A stretch of DNA of 64,000 nucleotides, from contig CM075937.1 of NCBI GenBank assembly GCA_038030265.1, forward strand, positions 28,562,198 through 28,626,197. Direction: 5' to 3'. The position numbers were made by a program, and so were the translations under genes. Below, in pieces: positions 1-12,175 of this stretch (positions are counted from its first letter, which is position 1; each line of letters opens with the position of its first letter). Origin of the DNA: Corythucha ciliata. Lineage: Eukaryota > Arthropoda > Insecta > Hemiptera > Tingidae. Below the pieces are notes generated by a model. The model saw only the letters and a list, made by a program, of their open reading frames with translations, was not told the DNA's origin and did not search any database.

Positions 1-861
1 TCATTTGCGATCGAAAACACAACAACGAACGAAAACAAAATCCTACGAGATATGACTTTTCTAACGTTTTTTGGGGCTTGCATCACTTTTCTTAACTAAA
101 TGCGAATAGATCGGTTTAAAGCTGACATTTGCAACTTTTGACTATGGATTTGGAAAGAGCACACTTTTTTCTGTCAGGAATAGCCATTTTCGATAAAATT
201 CAACTATTTTCTGTAGGAATTTTGCAAATCGTGGATCTCTAATTTTTCAAAAAATTCAACCCCAACACGAAATCTGAGCGTATCGACATCCCATGGGTCG
301 GAAAAACTTCTTCAATTTGTCCTTTTTAAAATTACTCATGAACGTTTTTTTAGTTCTTCAGCGAGTTTTCAGCAAAAAGGCCATTTCTTGGAAAAAAGAA
401 TGATTTTTCTCTTAAAAATCGCTTGTTTTGACCAACCCAATTTGAACGAGCTTTGTGATTCATTACGTGATAAAACTCACTAAAGCCTTTCGAACCGAAT
501 GGAATGCGCACTCCTACCAAAATATCAAAAACTGTCGCTCAGGCAGCTGGCTGTCGGCAAGGGTGCATTTCACTACTGCGAATTTCGGCGTGTTTAGCTG
601 TTATTCGACGAAATTGGTGCACTTAATGACTCTACGTGTTGATACAAAGTTCCGGCTAAATAATTGCAAATTAACTGAAAACTTCGAAATTCGCAGTAGA
701 GAAATGCACTCTATCCGACAGCTAGCTGCGAGAGCGACATTTTTTGGGCTTTGACAGGCGTACACAGTCCGTCCCGTTCAAGGGAGAACTTTGGATGATA
801 CTTTAATGACGTCAATCACGCTAAAAATCACAAAGCTCGTTCAAATGTTATAGGTCGAAAC

Positions 862-3800
862 TAGGGGTGCGACGGGGACGCGAGACGGGACATGAAGATG
901 GTTTGCGGGACGGGACTTCCCGCGGGAAATCGTTTTTTTTTTTTTGGTTTTTTTTTACTGAATAGTGAGATGAACTAGAGAAACCAAATAATGCGTTCGA
1001 ACCAATGTAATAGAAAATGCATGTCTTTGTCCCAAAAACTTTCATTTTGAACACATTAAATACCTCTTATATTTTATCCTTCCCTTGCCCGTTCCCGCCA
1101 TTCGATGCGAAGAATAATTTTAGTGAAATGCTTGTCTGCACGTTTGTAAAGGGCTGTATATCGGTACCTATTGGACATGAAAGAAAGTGTTGATCAGTAA
1201 ATTTAGCCTTCTAAATTCACTGTTCAAACATTTTTTATTAAATTTCGCAGTTGAAGAGCGTTAACTCTAACGAAAAATTAAACGTACTTTTAACATTTTA
1301 CATGGAATATTTTGTCAGTGGAACTCTTTCTAGACATAGACAAAAAAAAAAACGAAGAAAATCTTGCGGTTCTCCTCCACCCAGATGTGAGGAGGGGGGC
1401 CATGTTGTCATTTTGTTGAAATTCTTATCCACCTAATCCTTTCTCTGCATTTGCCCCCCCCCTCCATGGTTCATTGGTCAGACCATAGAATAATAACTAT
1501 ACTGTCGTAAAGAAGGGAAACTTCGCTAAATTTTCGAAGCCAAGGGAAGGTAGCTTCTCGGGGGGAAATGGGAAGGTTAGCTTCACTTCCCCCTTCCTTC
1601 TTCATCCAAATTTTGTTTCCATGGTACTTTTGTTTAATTTTCACTCCTCCTCTGGTTTTTTTTTTGGCGCGAAGCTCCAAGTTCAAAAATAAAAAAGGCA
1701 GGAAGTCAAATTGAGTTAATTTATTTTATTTTCTTCGTTGATACTTCAAGTGGTTTTCAGGGTACATCGATCAAGTTGAATGGTTTATGAAAGAGGAATA
1801 CTTCATGAAGCATCATAGGATGTGAGAACATGAGAATCCGTATACAAATTACAGAATAGTAGGTGGAAGAATTCGGTTCACAAGTACTATTAATAGGTTG
1901 TGGTATATTGCAGCAAAGTGAGTAAAATTGTGTTGTTTGTATAGCTCGCACAGTAATATAACTCTGAATAACTATTCACAGTTCAGTATGAGTATCTAAA
2001 ACTACCTAACGACTTGATTGCGTATTTACAGGAGGAAAATTATATTTTTCATGGTGTCTCTCATTCTTTTAAAACCTGGCTTGAGTCAGACCTATACCTA
2101 TTATGTCGAATTCCCCACCAGGGAATGAGTAAGACTTGAGATTGCCCAGAAAATAAAACAGAAATATTGTGGATTTAACATTAACCTGTCGTATAATACG
2201 AAGCTTGCGACAACCCCACCCCTTTCTGATTCACCAGAAAAATAGGCTTTCAAGAAAATATACATAGTAGATTCATATTAAATTATAATACGCTTGTCAG
2301 TGAATTGCTTTGTGCGATTCTTACCACCCCGATCTGGTATTTCCTCTAGTCGAAGGGACGAGTCATGAATGAACCTCTCTGTACAAAGAGGAAAGTTGGA
2401 CATGAGCTTGGACCTCTAGTATAATCTTCTGTCTATTTTATTTAAGACTACTGAGTTTATAATTGGAGAAGTACTTAGAGGGTTTTCAAGAGAATTAACA
2501 ATGGACATTGCAACGATCTCAAGAAGAACGTCTCAAGAACAACAGAACAGCTCTGAGAAAGGGGTGAAAATACGTCAGTTTGAGGGGGGATTACGAATCA
2601 CGGCTTTCATTATTCAATATTTTACAAAATTATAGGTATTGTAGGTCGCCTTGTTATGAGGTACCGGAGGAAACAATTAATTGCGATCTGGAGGTGAGGT
2701 TTACGTACATAACATGGTATTTTGGTTCACGGAGGCGGACTGTTGGTTTTTCAATTTAAGAGAGGCTTTCGAATTTTTGAGAGATCCCCCGGGGCCGGCG
2801 CAATCTTAAAAATATTATGCACACAGCTGGTCTGGTAAACGCCCAACGTAATCTGCTCCAGCCCCTCCCCCCAAGAAAAAAATAAATAAATACAAATAAT
2901 TGTTAAGGACTCCCCTCACCGTTTACACTCTTCGGTTACCCCTCTCCCTACCTCTCACCGACGAATTCCCTACCAATTTAGCCCAGTTCCACTCAAAATC
3001 TGCCTTTGTTTTGCTCAGAACAATAATTTCAGACCACAGTGAAAAACCTGATGAATTAAAATTCATTGAGCAATCATATTGGTCAGTTACCCAGAGCCAA
3101 ACTTCCGCGTTTTTTTTCTCAACTTTTTAGTGAAGGAGTTTCAACATTTGAATCTTGCTAGTTGCTTGTACTTTGGGCAATTAGAAAGACGAACCGATTA
3201 ATTGGCTGATTTATCAGTGGATGAAGTCGATGGCTGAGAAGAATCACGTGAATTTAATGAGGAAAGGAGGGAACTGAGGACACCAAAAGTATAGCCAGAT
3301 AGGCAAAAGAAAGAGGATTGCTCGCACAAGCAGAAGTGATGGCGTATATGATGGTAACTTAGATAGCAATTAGCGCCCAATCATAGAGCTTGGAGTAGAA
3401 GTGGGATGAATCGCATAGTAAATTTTTGGACGCACTGTAAAGGAAGACTATTCCTCCGTAATTTACAAACAGGCGTCCCTGAGGAAGCAATGAATTTTGG
3501 ATTGATGGTCTGAAGGAGAAGGTGATACAGGAGGAAGACCCCGTGGTTCACCCCAGTGGACGTGGGTTGATGACGGCTAATACTAGCACTGAAACTACTT
3601 AAAGTAGAGCTTAAAGTATAGGAATAACATAATTAAAAAGCAGCGGTCTCCCTCCGTGTTGAGTTGGAAGCATGAAGTGTTGGTCTTCGAAGAGAAGATC
3701 ACGCATATCTGATGATCGCGGCATGGGACGTTCCATCCAATCAAATGGATCCGCTCATTCCTCTAAAACGTAATCCAAACGGCGCACCTAATGGTTAAAA

Positions 3801-5845
3801 CAGAAAATATAATTTAATCCCGTCAATAAAATATACTTAGTAGTTTTGAAAAACCGTTTCTTACCACATAGGATCGGCAACAAGAAATAGAAAATACTGC
3901 GGGAAGTAAACACCCATACAGATCTCACATTTATCGTGCTGAAAGTGCATTCTGTAAATAATAGGAATATACAATCAGTAAAAAGAAATAATTCAGCAAT
4001 ATTGCTAAGGGATATCCTTGCCCCTCCTAAATAGGATGAAGTGTTCCCGAACTACTCAATGAGAATTGACAACACGTACATTTGGTAACAATTAGGAGTA
4101 TTTCAAATTAAGCACAGTGTGTAAAAGCAAAGGATATAAACCATTGATCTTTTATGTCTGTCAATTTGCCTACAAAAAATAAGGAGGTGATTCGTAGGAA
4201 TAAACGCGCCCTTCTTTTCTTCAATCGGAAAATTATTATTATTATTGTTATTATTATTATTATTATTCAATACGCTTGACACGGTGATGGAGGGCCAAAA
4301 AGTATTAGAATCGGTAGATTTTCACTGGGCTCGAAATATATCGACCTCCTCCCCTTGAAAAACAACCAAAAGCTACACAACAATTTACTGAAGGGCAAAA
4401 ATAGCCAAAAAGATTGGGAAAAAGGAACTATCGGTATTTTCTCATACACGTGGAAGTATTTTCAGTATAGGCAATTAGGCAGGACGTCCAAGCAAAAATA
4501 TCCCCGAAATCCCTGTATTTGTGTTACTGGCACCCAGATAGAGAGAAAAAAAGTTACTTTTTTCCAAACTAATTAGAAAGGTTTTGTCCTGTTCTTTCTG
4601 TGTTATTATTAGTAATAGATCAACCTTCACAACGTCATCATCACCTATAAAATGGATTACTTTTTTCCTAACTCTCCACGTCTCCACTTGTTTCTATGGA
4701 TGAGGTAGCTCAAGTACTGGAATTTTCGGCATCTTTTCGCACTGATATTCTGCTTACTGGGCTTGGTTAGAAAATAAAAAGAAAGTTCTATTTTTTCCAG
4801 AGTACCAGGTTCCTAATACTAGGCATTACCACTAAGAACGCATTATACTTCCGTGCAAAACGTACTAGCCCTCCAGATTGCCCTAAAACACTTCTACAAC
4901 ACCATGCGCAGGTAAAGCTGCTTCTCTTAGATCTGTTTCTGAGTACTAAATATTAATTGCCGTTGAAAGAAACGTTTGGCACCCAACTTCTCCCCCGTAA
5001 GTTTAAAATAAGTTTACTTTATTTCGTTCATTAGGAGGGATTTGATTATTTGATCGAGCTAGAAACTAACTGCGTTCATAAGGAATACATACCCCCCTGC
5101 AAGTTATTTTAAGTAAAGTTGAAAATATGTAGATACTTACTTGGTCATTTTGTTAAAGTGAGCATGCAGTTCAACTCTTCCGACGTCGTGTCCGTTACGT
5201 CGGAAAATGTGAAAATGAAAAAACCACGGGGAAAATTACCTCAGCCCTCTAATCACAACGAAATTACACTAGAAGAATATGCAGAAAGCGATAAATCATT
5301 GATTTTTCCACACTCCAATATTCATTTCAGCTGATTTTAATAACAAAAAGCGGAATTTTTTTCAAAAAAATGACCGCAATTTGGATAGAAAAAAATGTTG
5401 CCAATTATTAAAGTATTCTCTAATAATTTCGTACAAAAACAATTTTCATTCGTTAAATTAACGAGAAAAAGGAACACAAATAATTCAGTTTTAGAAAAAA
5501 TAATTAATTCAATTTGTTTACACTTTTGTTGACAATTAGTTAGGTTGGTACAGAGATCTCGGGGGGAGCCAATCAGACGTGCCCCCTTCGAAGCTTTGCA
5601 CCCCCCGCCTTGAGTGAGCACCCACTGGGTCAGACCACCCGAAAACGATTCTTTGAAAACATCTGTTGAGGGGGGGGGGGTATTTATCATGTACTTTTTT
5701 GTCCTGCGGTACATGCGGGAAATCCCGCGCGGGACGGGACGCGAGACGGGACTTGAGTGCGCGGGACGGGACGCGAGACGGAAACTCAGCAAAAAAATGC
5801 GGGACGGGACTTTTCATTTCCCGTCCCGTCCCGCGCGCACCCCTA
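862..5845. mobile_element. hAT-superfamily element, ~5 kb, no transposase seen
   Basis: The ends are TAGGGGTGCG and CGCACCCCTA, directly flanked by the 8-bp duplication GTCGAAAC at 854-861 and 5846-5853. An 8-bp duplication with a TAGGGGTG-type terminus is characteristic of hAT. The subterminal regions (870-930 and 5700-5840) are packed with GGGACGGGACGCGAGAC-like motifs, which resemble subterminal transposase-binding repeats. The 4.9-kb interior is AT-rich and contains only short open frames that I do not recognise. No BED finger, RNase H core or dimerisation domain is visible, so it is non-autonomous or decayed. It sits in the right arm of the outer long-TIR element and is therefore younger than it. 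Confidence 0.85.
4231..4267. repeat. ATT microsatellite
   Basis: An imperfect run of ATT units with one GTT interruption, inside the 5-kb hAT element. Confidence 0.9.
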
Positions 5846-6783
5846 GTCGAAACAAGGGATTTTGAAGAGAAAAACCATTCTTTTTTCTAAGAAATAGTCA
5901 TTTCTGCCGAAAAATCACTGATTAACTAAAAATACGTTCATGAGTAATTTTAAAAAGGACATATTGGAAAAGTTTTTCCGACCCATGGGATGTCGGTGTG
6001 CTCAAATTTCCAGTAGAAAAGCGGGGGTTGACTTTTTTGTTAAATTAGAAATCCTCGATTTGCAAAACTTCGAGCAGCTCACGAGCCCCCAGAAAATGGT
6101 TGAATTTTATCGTAAATGGCTAATCCCGACAGAAAAAATGTGCTGTTTCCGAATCTGTCATCAAAAGTTTCAAAATGTCAGCTGGAAACTGAGTTATTCC
6201 CATTTAGTTAAGAAAACTGACGTGGGTCATAATAAACGTTAGAAAAATCATATCTCGTAGGGTTTTGATTTTCGGACCATGGTACAAAGGGTGTTTTCGA
6301 TCACAAATGAGGCCTACTTTCACCCAATTTTTTTGTCACACTTATCATGTTCCATCCTGTATAATATCATGCGCATGGGTCACGAATAAATTATAACCGA
6401 ATTTAGTGGGTCGGGAGCCGCAAAAGGTTGAAAAGCACTGCTCTAGTGTGTACAGGCTGTTATATTGTTGATTGAAGGTTGAAGTCAAGGTAGCTTCTAA
6501 CCTACCTGTTTGGGCACGCAAGTGATTCGTTATCAATTAGTAGGCTGGGTGTAACACAAGACGGCGAAACGAGTAAAGCCTCTTTACAAAGAGCCTAGAC
6601 AAGTTAGGCTTTTTGTAATCGCAGGCTACTTCGATAATGAGCCTGAAGGACGGCAGCCTATTTGTAATAAGGCTAGATAATCCAGTCTCATTGAGAAAAA
6701 ACAGATTTTTCTACAAAAAGGCTAGGACTTTTAGAAAAAGGCTGATTTGACAAAAATCCTGCGACATAGATACTCATAAACGA

Positions 6784-7080
6784 CGTGAGGTATTTCTCTG
6801 ACGAGCACCGAGCAGATGCTCGTCGATTTCTTAGTGGTGTGGAGGGGTGCTCGGTACTTGGCGAATGCGCCGAATACTCGTGCTCGGTGATGCTCCGGCC
6901 AGTGTCGGTTTTTTGCCCACTTTAAAGGAGACGAATATAGGAGGCTAGCGATGCGCGGAACGAACTCCGAATGTGTGGATCAACGAGCTCGCCACTCGCC
7001 GATTACCTAGACGAGTAGCTCGGTATTCGCCGAGTTGCTCGGTGTTCGGCGAATAGCGCATGTGTGGAGCCGCCTCAACA
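6784..7080. repeat. GC-rich inverted repeat, probable MITE
   Basis: Words such as GTGCTCGG, GGCGAATGCG and CGGTATTCGCCGA recur in opposite orientation across about 250 bases, so the region folds into a hairpin. The stretch from 6362 to 6783 before it has no gene. It holds short hairpins built on AAAAAGGCTAG/AGCCTAG-type words (6590-6760). Confidence 0.45.
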
Positions 7081-7109
7081 TTGTGGAATTACTAGGAATT
7101 GAAGCGATT

Positions 7110-7490
7110 TTATATGCTGTCTGATAAGATTTTGTAGGGAGTTTTTTCAACTAGGGGGGCGATAGTGCGCCCGATATGCCAGTACTGTTGTTCTGCATTG
7201 GGCTCAGCTACAGAGGCTGTGTTTTTGTTAGTTTTTATTGCCATTTCTAGCTCTCTGAACGTAAAGGGCTCCATCAGTTGCTTATGAGAGAAATCAGAAT
7301 TCATTTTGCGTAGGGGTTCAGGAAAAGATACATAGGGAGGGCTGTAATTAATTAAAAATTCGTCAAGCCATGCCGTACTTTTAGCTGGGGGTTTATTTTC
7401 GACCATCCTGTGTTCTAACACCTTCATGGGTTGCCACATGCTCGTTAAACTAGTTCTGTGGTCAATGCAAAAATAGAATGAATTTGACAA
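7110..7490 (-). pseudogene. LINE reverse-transcriptase fragment (start of RT domain)
   Basis: A 126-codon frame ends in a segment resembling the entry of a non-LTR reverse transcriptase, with FTFRELEMAIKTNKNTAS followed by a degraded version of the usual SPGPDG turn. This motif precedes the first catalytic Asp in Jockey/R1/I-type elements. The catalytic motifs themselves are missing, so the piece is a short, dead fragment. Clade cannot be decided from this much sequence. Confidence 0.55.
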
Positions 7491-7889
7491 TTCATTTTAA
7501 AGATCTCGATTTCGGGAACATCAAACTTAATAGGATTGTGCACCACTCAAATTTAGACGCCGCCCATTTAACCATACCTAGCAACTCGGGAGGTAACGCT
7601 TGGCAAGGTTGCAACACCAGAGATAGCGACCCTCTAGAAAAATACTTTTTTCGGTTTTTTAAAAGCAGTTTTGTGGTCATTAGAGGTACGCCGCGGGAAG
7701 TTTCGGACGCGAACTGCGTGCTCACATTTGTTTTTTTTTTGTGCGGGACCGTCGGAACTTTGAGGAAAAGTGTGGTGAAAGTTTGGCGAGCGTGAGTTGG
7801 CTGGGGGGGGGGGCATGGAGTATAAGCCCCGTGATAGCGGAAGCTTAGAGGTTTCGGCCTCGTAGCTGAAGCTCAAAGAAAATCCGTCC

Positions 7890-9102
7890 TTGAGCAGAAC
7901 CCCGAGCGCCAAGGCGGGGGCAGGAATCGTTTCAGCGACCCGCCCAAATTTAGGTAAAACTAATGAGGGGAATGATTTCCGCAGTATACCGAGCACCAGC
8001 TCAATGGCAGGGACCGCTTTAGCGACCCACCCAATATTAGGAAGAGTAAGGCCGGTGAGAGAGACCTCGGATAGTGATGGTCCATTCGAAGAGCCACGTC
8101 GCCACCTACAAGGAAGAGAGTCGAGGAGGAATATGAGAAGGGCGGCGAAAGTCAGGAAGGCAACGGTGGAGAGAGAGAAGGGGAAACTCCTAACCAGCTT
8201 CCAATCCCGCTTTCAAAATCGACGGGCTGAGCTGGAACAACGAATTACATCAGGGGAAACAGGTACAGGCACAAATCAGTAAACGGCAGAGGTCAGTGTC
8301 ACAGCCAACGCCCCCGGATACCAAGGCTCCAGTAAAGATGCCTAGGGGGGAGGGGGCGGTGACCGACACTAGGGTCACGAAACTAAAAGAATCGGCTAGG
8401 GCAAAAGTGCGTATGGTCAAAGAGGCCAGAGAACCTTTTGAGTTCGAGGAGGTATTAGAGATCAGGAAGTGGATTTGCACGAGGCAAATAGAGAAGAAAT
8501 GTAGTGCCGCCCTGGTCAACACGGGTCTGGTACATGACTGTAAGATTTTTGTACTCACCTGTGAAACGGCCGAGGAGGCGGGGAGGATCGTGGAGCTTTT
8601 ACAGGAGGAGGGGAAAACCCAGAATTTGGTGATTTGTAGGCTACCGGACAAACCGATTCCTAGCCGAATAAGGGCGATGGTATCGGGCTTAGTGATGTCC
8701 AAGGAGACCGTGATCCCCCATATGGAGCTCACCAACTGGGATTTTCATTCGAGGAGGAAGATGGTGGGTTTTGAACAAGACCCCACAGATGAGAGGGTGC
8801 AAATCACCTTCGAGGTACCTAAGAAGGACGCTGAGGAAATTAAGAAGGAGCCCATGGTGGGTATTGAACTCTTTGAAGTCAGGTTTAGAGTTCTGCCTAA
8901 CAGGTGGATGGGTGAAATGGACAGCGAGGGGTCAGATATGGAAGTGGACCCGGTAGGAACTCCAAGGCCAGCTGAGGGAGCGGAAGGGCAGATAGAAACA
9001 CAGCAACGGGGGGGGGGATCCTCACCGTCCATGAGTTGGAGGAGGACCTGTTGCTGGGCTCGCCGAAGTGAGGTGTGTCCAGGCAAACTTGCAGCACAGT
9101 AG
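7890..9102 (+). pseudogene. R1-like LINE ORF1 (gag-like), frameshifted
   Basis: Two open stretches in different frames (7890-8282 and 8296-9102) together give a charged, basic N-terminus followed by a globular gag-like region. A GC-rich leader precedes it, and a LINE endonuclease start overlaps its last ~35 bases in another frame, the classic ORF1/ORF2 overlap. The first stretch has no ATG (it opens at a TTG), so the true start is uncertain. I see no CCHC knuckles before the stop, although R1-type ORF1 usually ends in three. The assignment therefore rests mostly on the downstream endonuclease. The frameshift near 8280 makes it non-functional. Confidence 0.6.
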
Positions 9103-9525
9103 GACCGCGGCTGCGGATGTAGCGGTCCTGATGAGTAGGGTTAGTTTTGAGGAGGGCCTGTTCCAGGAGCCGTATGTCTCAGGGAACAGGGTGTGTTATC
9201 TTAGAAATAAGGATTATAAGATTTTTTATACTGAGGGAGACGGCTCCGAGAGCATGTGTGGCTGTGTTGGCAAATTTTAGTCCGATATAGTTGCGCCCCT
9301 TCGGAACCAGGGATCTCATTGCGGTCAGTTTCAGGGCAACCCTGCGAAATCAAGAGGTCAAGGAGGTCGTCGTGGTACAGAGCGATGGAGGAGGATGGCG
9401 TCCCAGCGGAGCTTGAGAATCTCTGCTCCCACTGCCGGACAACAGGGAAGCTGTTAGTGGTCGGAGCCGACGCGAATGCCCACCACCTAGCGTGGGGGTC
9501 GTCTACAGTGGGAATCGAACTCACT
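9068..9525 (+). pseudogene. R1-like LINE ORF2, N-terminal endonuclease fragment
   Basis: The frame opens with VQANLQHSRTAAADVAVL, typical of the start of an APE-type endonuclease in R1/TRAS-like LINEs (normally QINLQHSK...A). After a frame change the later endonuclease motif LLVVGADANAHHLAWGSS appears at about 9450-9505, including the D-x-N-A-H core. The element is cut off near 9525, where a tRNA-derived sequence begins, and no reverse transcriptase follows. It overlaps the end of ORF1. Dead 5' fragment. Confidence 0.7.
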
Positions 9526-9600
9526 CAGCAGACGATACCTGGACATGAGAGTTGACGCCCTAACGACCTCCCTCGGTCACTCTGCTGGGCGGAAGTTACA
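9490..9600 (-). repeat. tRNA-derived SINE fragment
   Basis: In reverse complement the segment contains GTGACCGAGGGAGG followed by GGGCGTC, like the A-box region of a class II (Leu/Ser-type) tRNA. About 50 bases later comes the B-box-like GAGTTCGATTCCCAC. It abuts the truncated R1-like endonuclease. No poly(A) tail or target duplication was found. Confidence 0.4.
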
Positions 9601-10887
9601 AGTAAAAACCTTATAAAAATAGCGCATCTTCGCCCTCCCACCAGCCCAAAAGTTTCCAATAGAAAATTGGAGAGGACATCTCGTGTAAAACACACGCATC
9701 TCGGAGCATCACCCTAAAATTTCATCAAATTTGGGACTGTTTCGGGTGCCCCCAAAATGTTTACCTGACTGCTTCCAATAAGTGCAAAAGGGAACTTCTT
9801 TCTTACTTTAGGGATACGTCCAGGGCTCGTGAGCTTCGTAAGTTGGTACACGTGCTCACAGGGCATCAATTTTGAACGGTTGAAGTTTTTGGGCATAAGA
9901 AATATAAATTGGCGGTTTTGGACAAAGTTTCCCGAAAATCAAGATTTAAAGATTTGTTTGAGGAAAATCTCGGGAAAAAACGCTGAATTGTTCGCATCAG
10001 TTTTCATGCTCGAATCGCATTCTGGGCATGTGGAAGATATGTGAAATATCTAGAAAAACGTCCCTATAAGAAGGCAATCTAGAAGTACAGTTTTCATGGT
10101 GACTCTATGAGCCAACTTTTCTGAAAAAGCGTCATCTCCGAAAGCACCTGTTGAGGAGCAAGCCAGCCTCAAAATGTCGTGAACAGGGGTTCAATTTTGA
10201 ACAAGTTTGTATTAAATCATCAAATTTATGTGTAATGTAGTCTACAATGAAGATCACAAACGGTGTGCGTGTGCGAGTCGAACTTAGTAGCTGACAATTT
10301 ACGCATGCAGTTAGTGTTGATGGGATATTTGATGCCTCGAAAAAAGGGATTTACCCGTTATCAAAAGGGATAAAAACACTATCAATATGCCAAGTAACTA
10401 TTTTAATACATCAAAATAGTAATCCACCACTGATTATTCAACTACAATCAATAGAAATCTGTTAATTAAGAGAATAAATTAGTTTTTCCGTAGGGATTTC
10501 ACAGGAACTTGCTGAAAGAGTGGTCACTGGTCAAGTCAACCGATAAGATAAAAGATAACCGCAACCGGGTTGCACTGCACCCCCTGCATGTTGAATTGTT
10601 GTTGAGCGAATTCACGTGATCCTTGAGAGATGATTGTCGATCTACAAGGCTCTGCGGTCATATTTTCCATAATTTAATTTGTAAATTTCATTGTAAGGCC
10701 CGCTTTATCAATCGTTGATTAAAGAGCTGACTAAAAACTTCATCTGTTTCATGATCAAATGTTTCGTCATGGTTCGCAGATGATTTTTCTAAATCAGGGG
10801 GGTTATTCTGTAAATTTCCAAGTTTACGTGTCGTAAAATGGAAGAAGGATGAGGTGAGGTACCTCGTTGCCATGGTTTTTACGATAC
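9601..10887. other. No gene recognised
   Basis: AT-rich sequence with only short unrecognised frames. The proximal end of the Jockey-type LINE (10888-13372) lies just beyond it. The boundary between LINE and flanking DNA around 10690-10890 could not be fixed. Confidence 0.5.
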
Positions 10888-12175
10888 CTATTGAATTAAC
10901 GAGCGATTTACTACCTGTGTGTGGTGGTTGGAGCTAAGTGCTTGGGTTGTTCTATGAACACTTTCGAAATGTTTTCCAATCACATTAGCTTTTTCAATGG
11001 ACGTATAGTGCGGTTCGTTGTTAACAAGAATGGTTGGAATTTCTGAGTTCGCCTTCCCCTTATTGAAATATTTAGTCACCCCCCAGAATGCTGAGTTCGT
11101 GGGCTTCAGTGACGAAAGAAAATTGCTCCATTTGGAATTTTTGTTCTTATTATAACCAGATTGCACCATATTCTTATGTGCAGATAACCATATTCTGCAC
11201 TATCGAAGCCAGTTTTTTGAAGATCATTGCATTCAGTTTTTGGTAACACTTTTTGAAATAGTTTTTAATTTCAATCAACAAAAGTGCATCAGCTGGAAGA
11301 GGTTTATAAGCCGTATTTTGATGGCGGGGCATGGTTAGCTCTGCGGTTTGCAGAATTAGTTTTGAAAATTGCTCAATGCTTTGTCTATGTCTGAGGAATT
11401 TGATAGAATGGGGTTGGGATTAATTTTACTCTGTAGAACTCGAATAACCGTACCAGTTGGCTTTATTGAAATTAAACTTACGTTTTGTTTTTGACTTGGA
11501 GATTTCGCCAAGGATTTTGAAAAAGATTGGATTATGGTCAGAATCTAACTTTGGTAAACTAAGAATCGATGAAACAATTTTGAAGTTTTTACTTAACACC
11601 ATGTCGAGGACACTGGGCCTTTTATTACTGGGAGGATAATACGTGGGGGCGTCTGGCACAAGGATATCAAACACCAGTTGAAACGAGAGCTAACTAACTA
11701 ATTTCCCTGCAGCATTGTTGCGAGAGCAGTGCCAGGAGGTATGGGTGGCATTAAGGTCCCCTAGAATAAGCACCTGTGACCCCAAGGATAAGGGAGTTTT
11801 AAGATCTACTTAGAAATTATTACATTTGGGGGGTCTATACACTGAGATAACGTGTCAATACTTGTTATTCACGTTTAGAGTAACGCCAACGGCTTCAAGG
11901 GAGTTTAGCTTAGGAAGCTGCAATTCTTTGTGGATGAGAGAATTATGAATATGAAGAGCGACTCCTCCGCCTCTACTGTTTCGGTCTTTTCTATAAACTG
12001 CGTAGTCAGGAATATTTAATCGCATAGTTGCGTTTAGGCGCGTTTCATTTAAAGAGCAAATGCTTATGCTATGATCTTTTAAAAAGGAACATAGTTCAAT
12101 CATTTTATTCTTGCTCGTACAACAATTCCACTGTAGAAAGGAGATGTTTTTGATAGATTTTTTATTATTCATCAT
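10888..12175 (-). pseudogene. Jockey-type LINE ORF2, endonuclease plus start of RT, truncated
   Basis: The frame starts with ATG ATG immediately after the ORF1 stop codon (TAA then ATG), suggesting reinitiation. The first ~105 codons are an APE endonuclease N-terminus with FLQWNCCTSKNK, SLNETRLN and RGGGVALHI. After a frameshift the motifs GDLNATHTSWHCSRNN and PSVLDMVLSKN plus LDSDHNPI complete the endonuclease, including the SDHNP signature. The frame resumes at 11169 with the linker before the RT fingers. The element is truncated before the RT catalytic core. Several stops and frameshifts make it non-functional, in contrast to the open ORF1 next to it. Confidence 0.85.

Larger units (their letters stand above)
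1..6361. mobile_element. Long-TIR (foldback-like) element, interrupted by a hAT insertion
   Basis: The first ~466 bases read, in reverse complement, into 822-861 plus 5854-6310, so the element has inverted arms of nearly 500 bp. Its native length was about 1.3 kb once the hAT insertion at 862-5845 is removed. The right end appears to be about 6361, where the strand reads TACAGGATG outward in reverse complement followed by TA. The left terminus lies before the window. Similar TACAGGRTG ends occur at 15306 and 40173, which suggests a TA-targeting Tc1/mariner-like or related MITE family. There is no coding capacity. The arm equivalence is seen directly; the superfamily is inferred. Confidence 0.75.

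Noticed and set aside
5337..5890. Overlapping frames rich in Arg/Ser/Pro near the right end of the 5-kb hAT
   Set aside because: They are translations of the GGGACGGGAC subterminal repeats, not genes.
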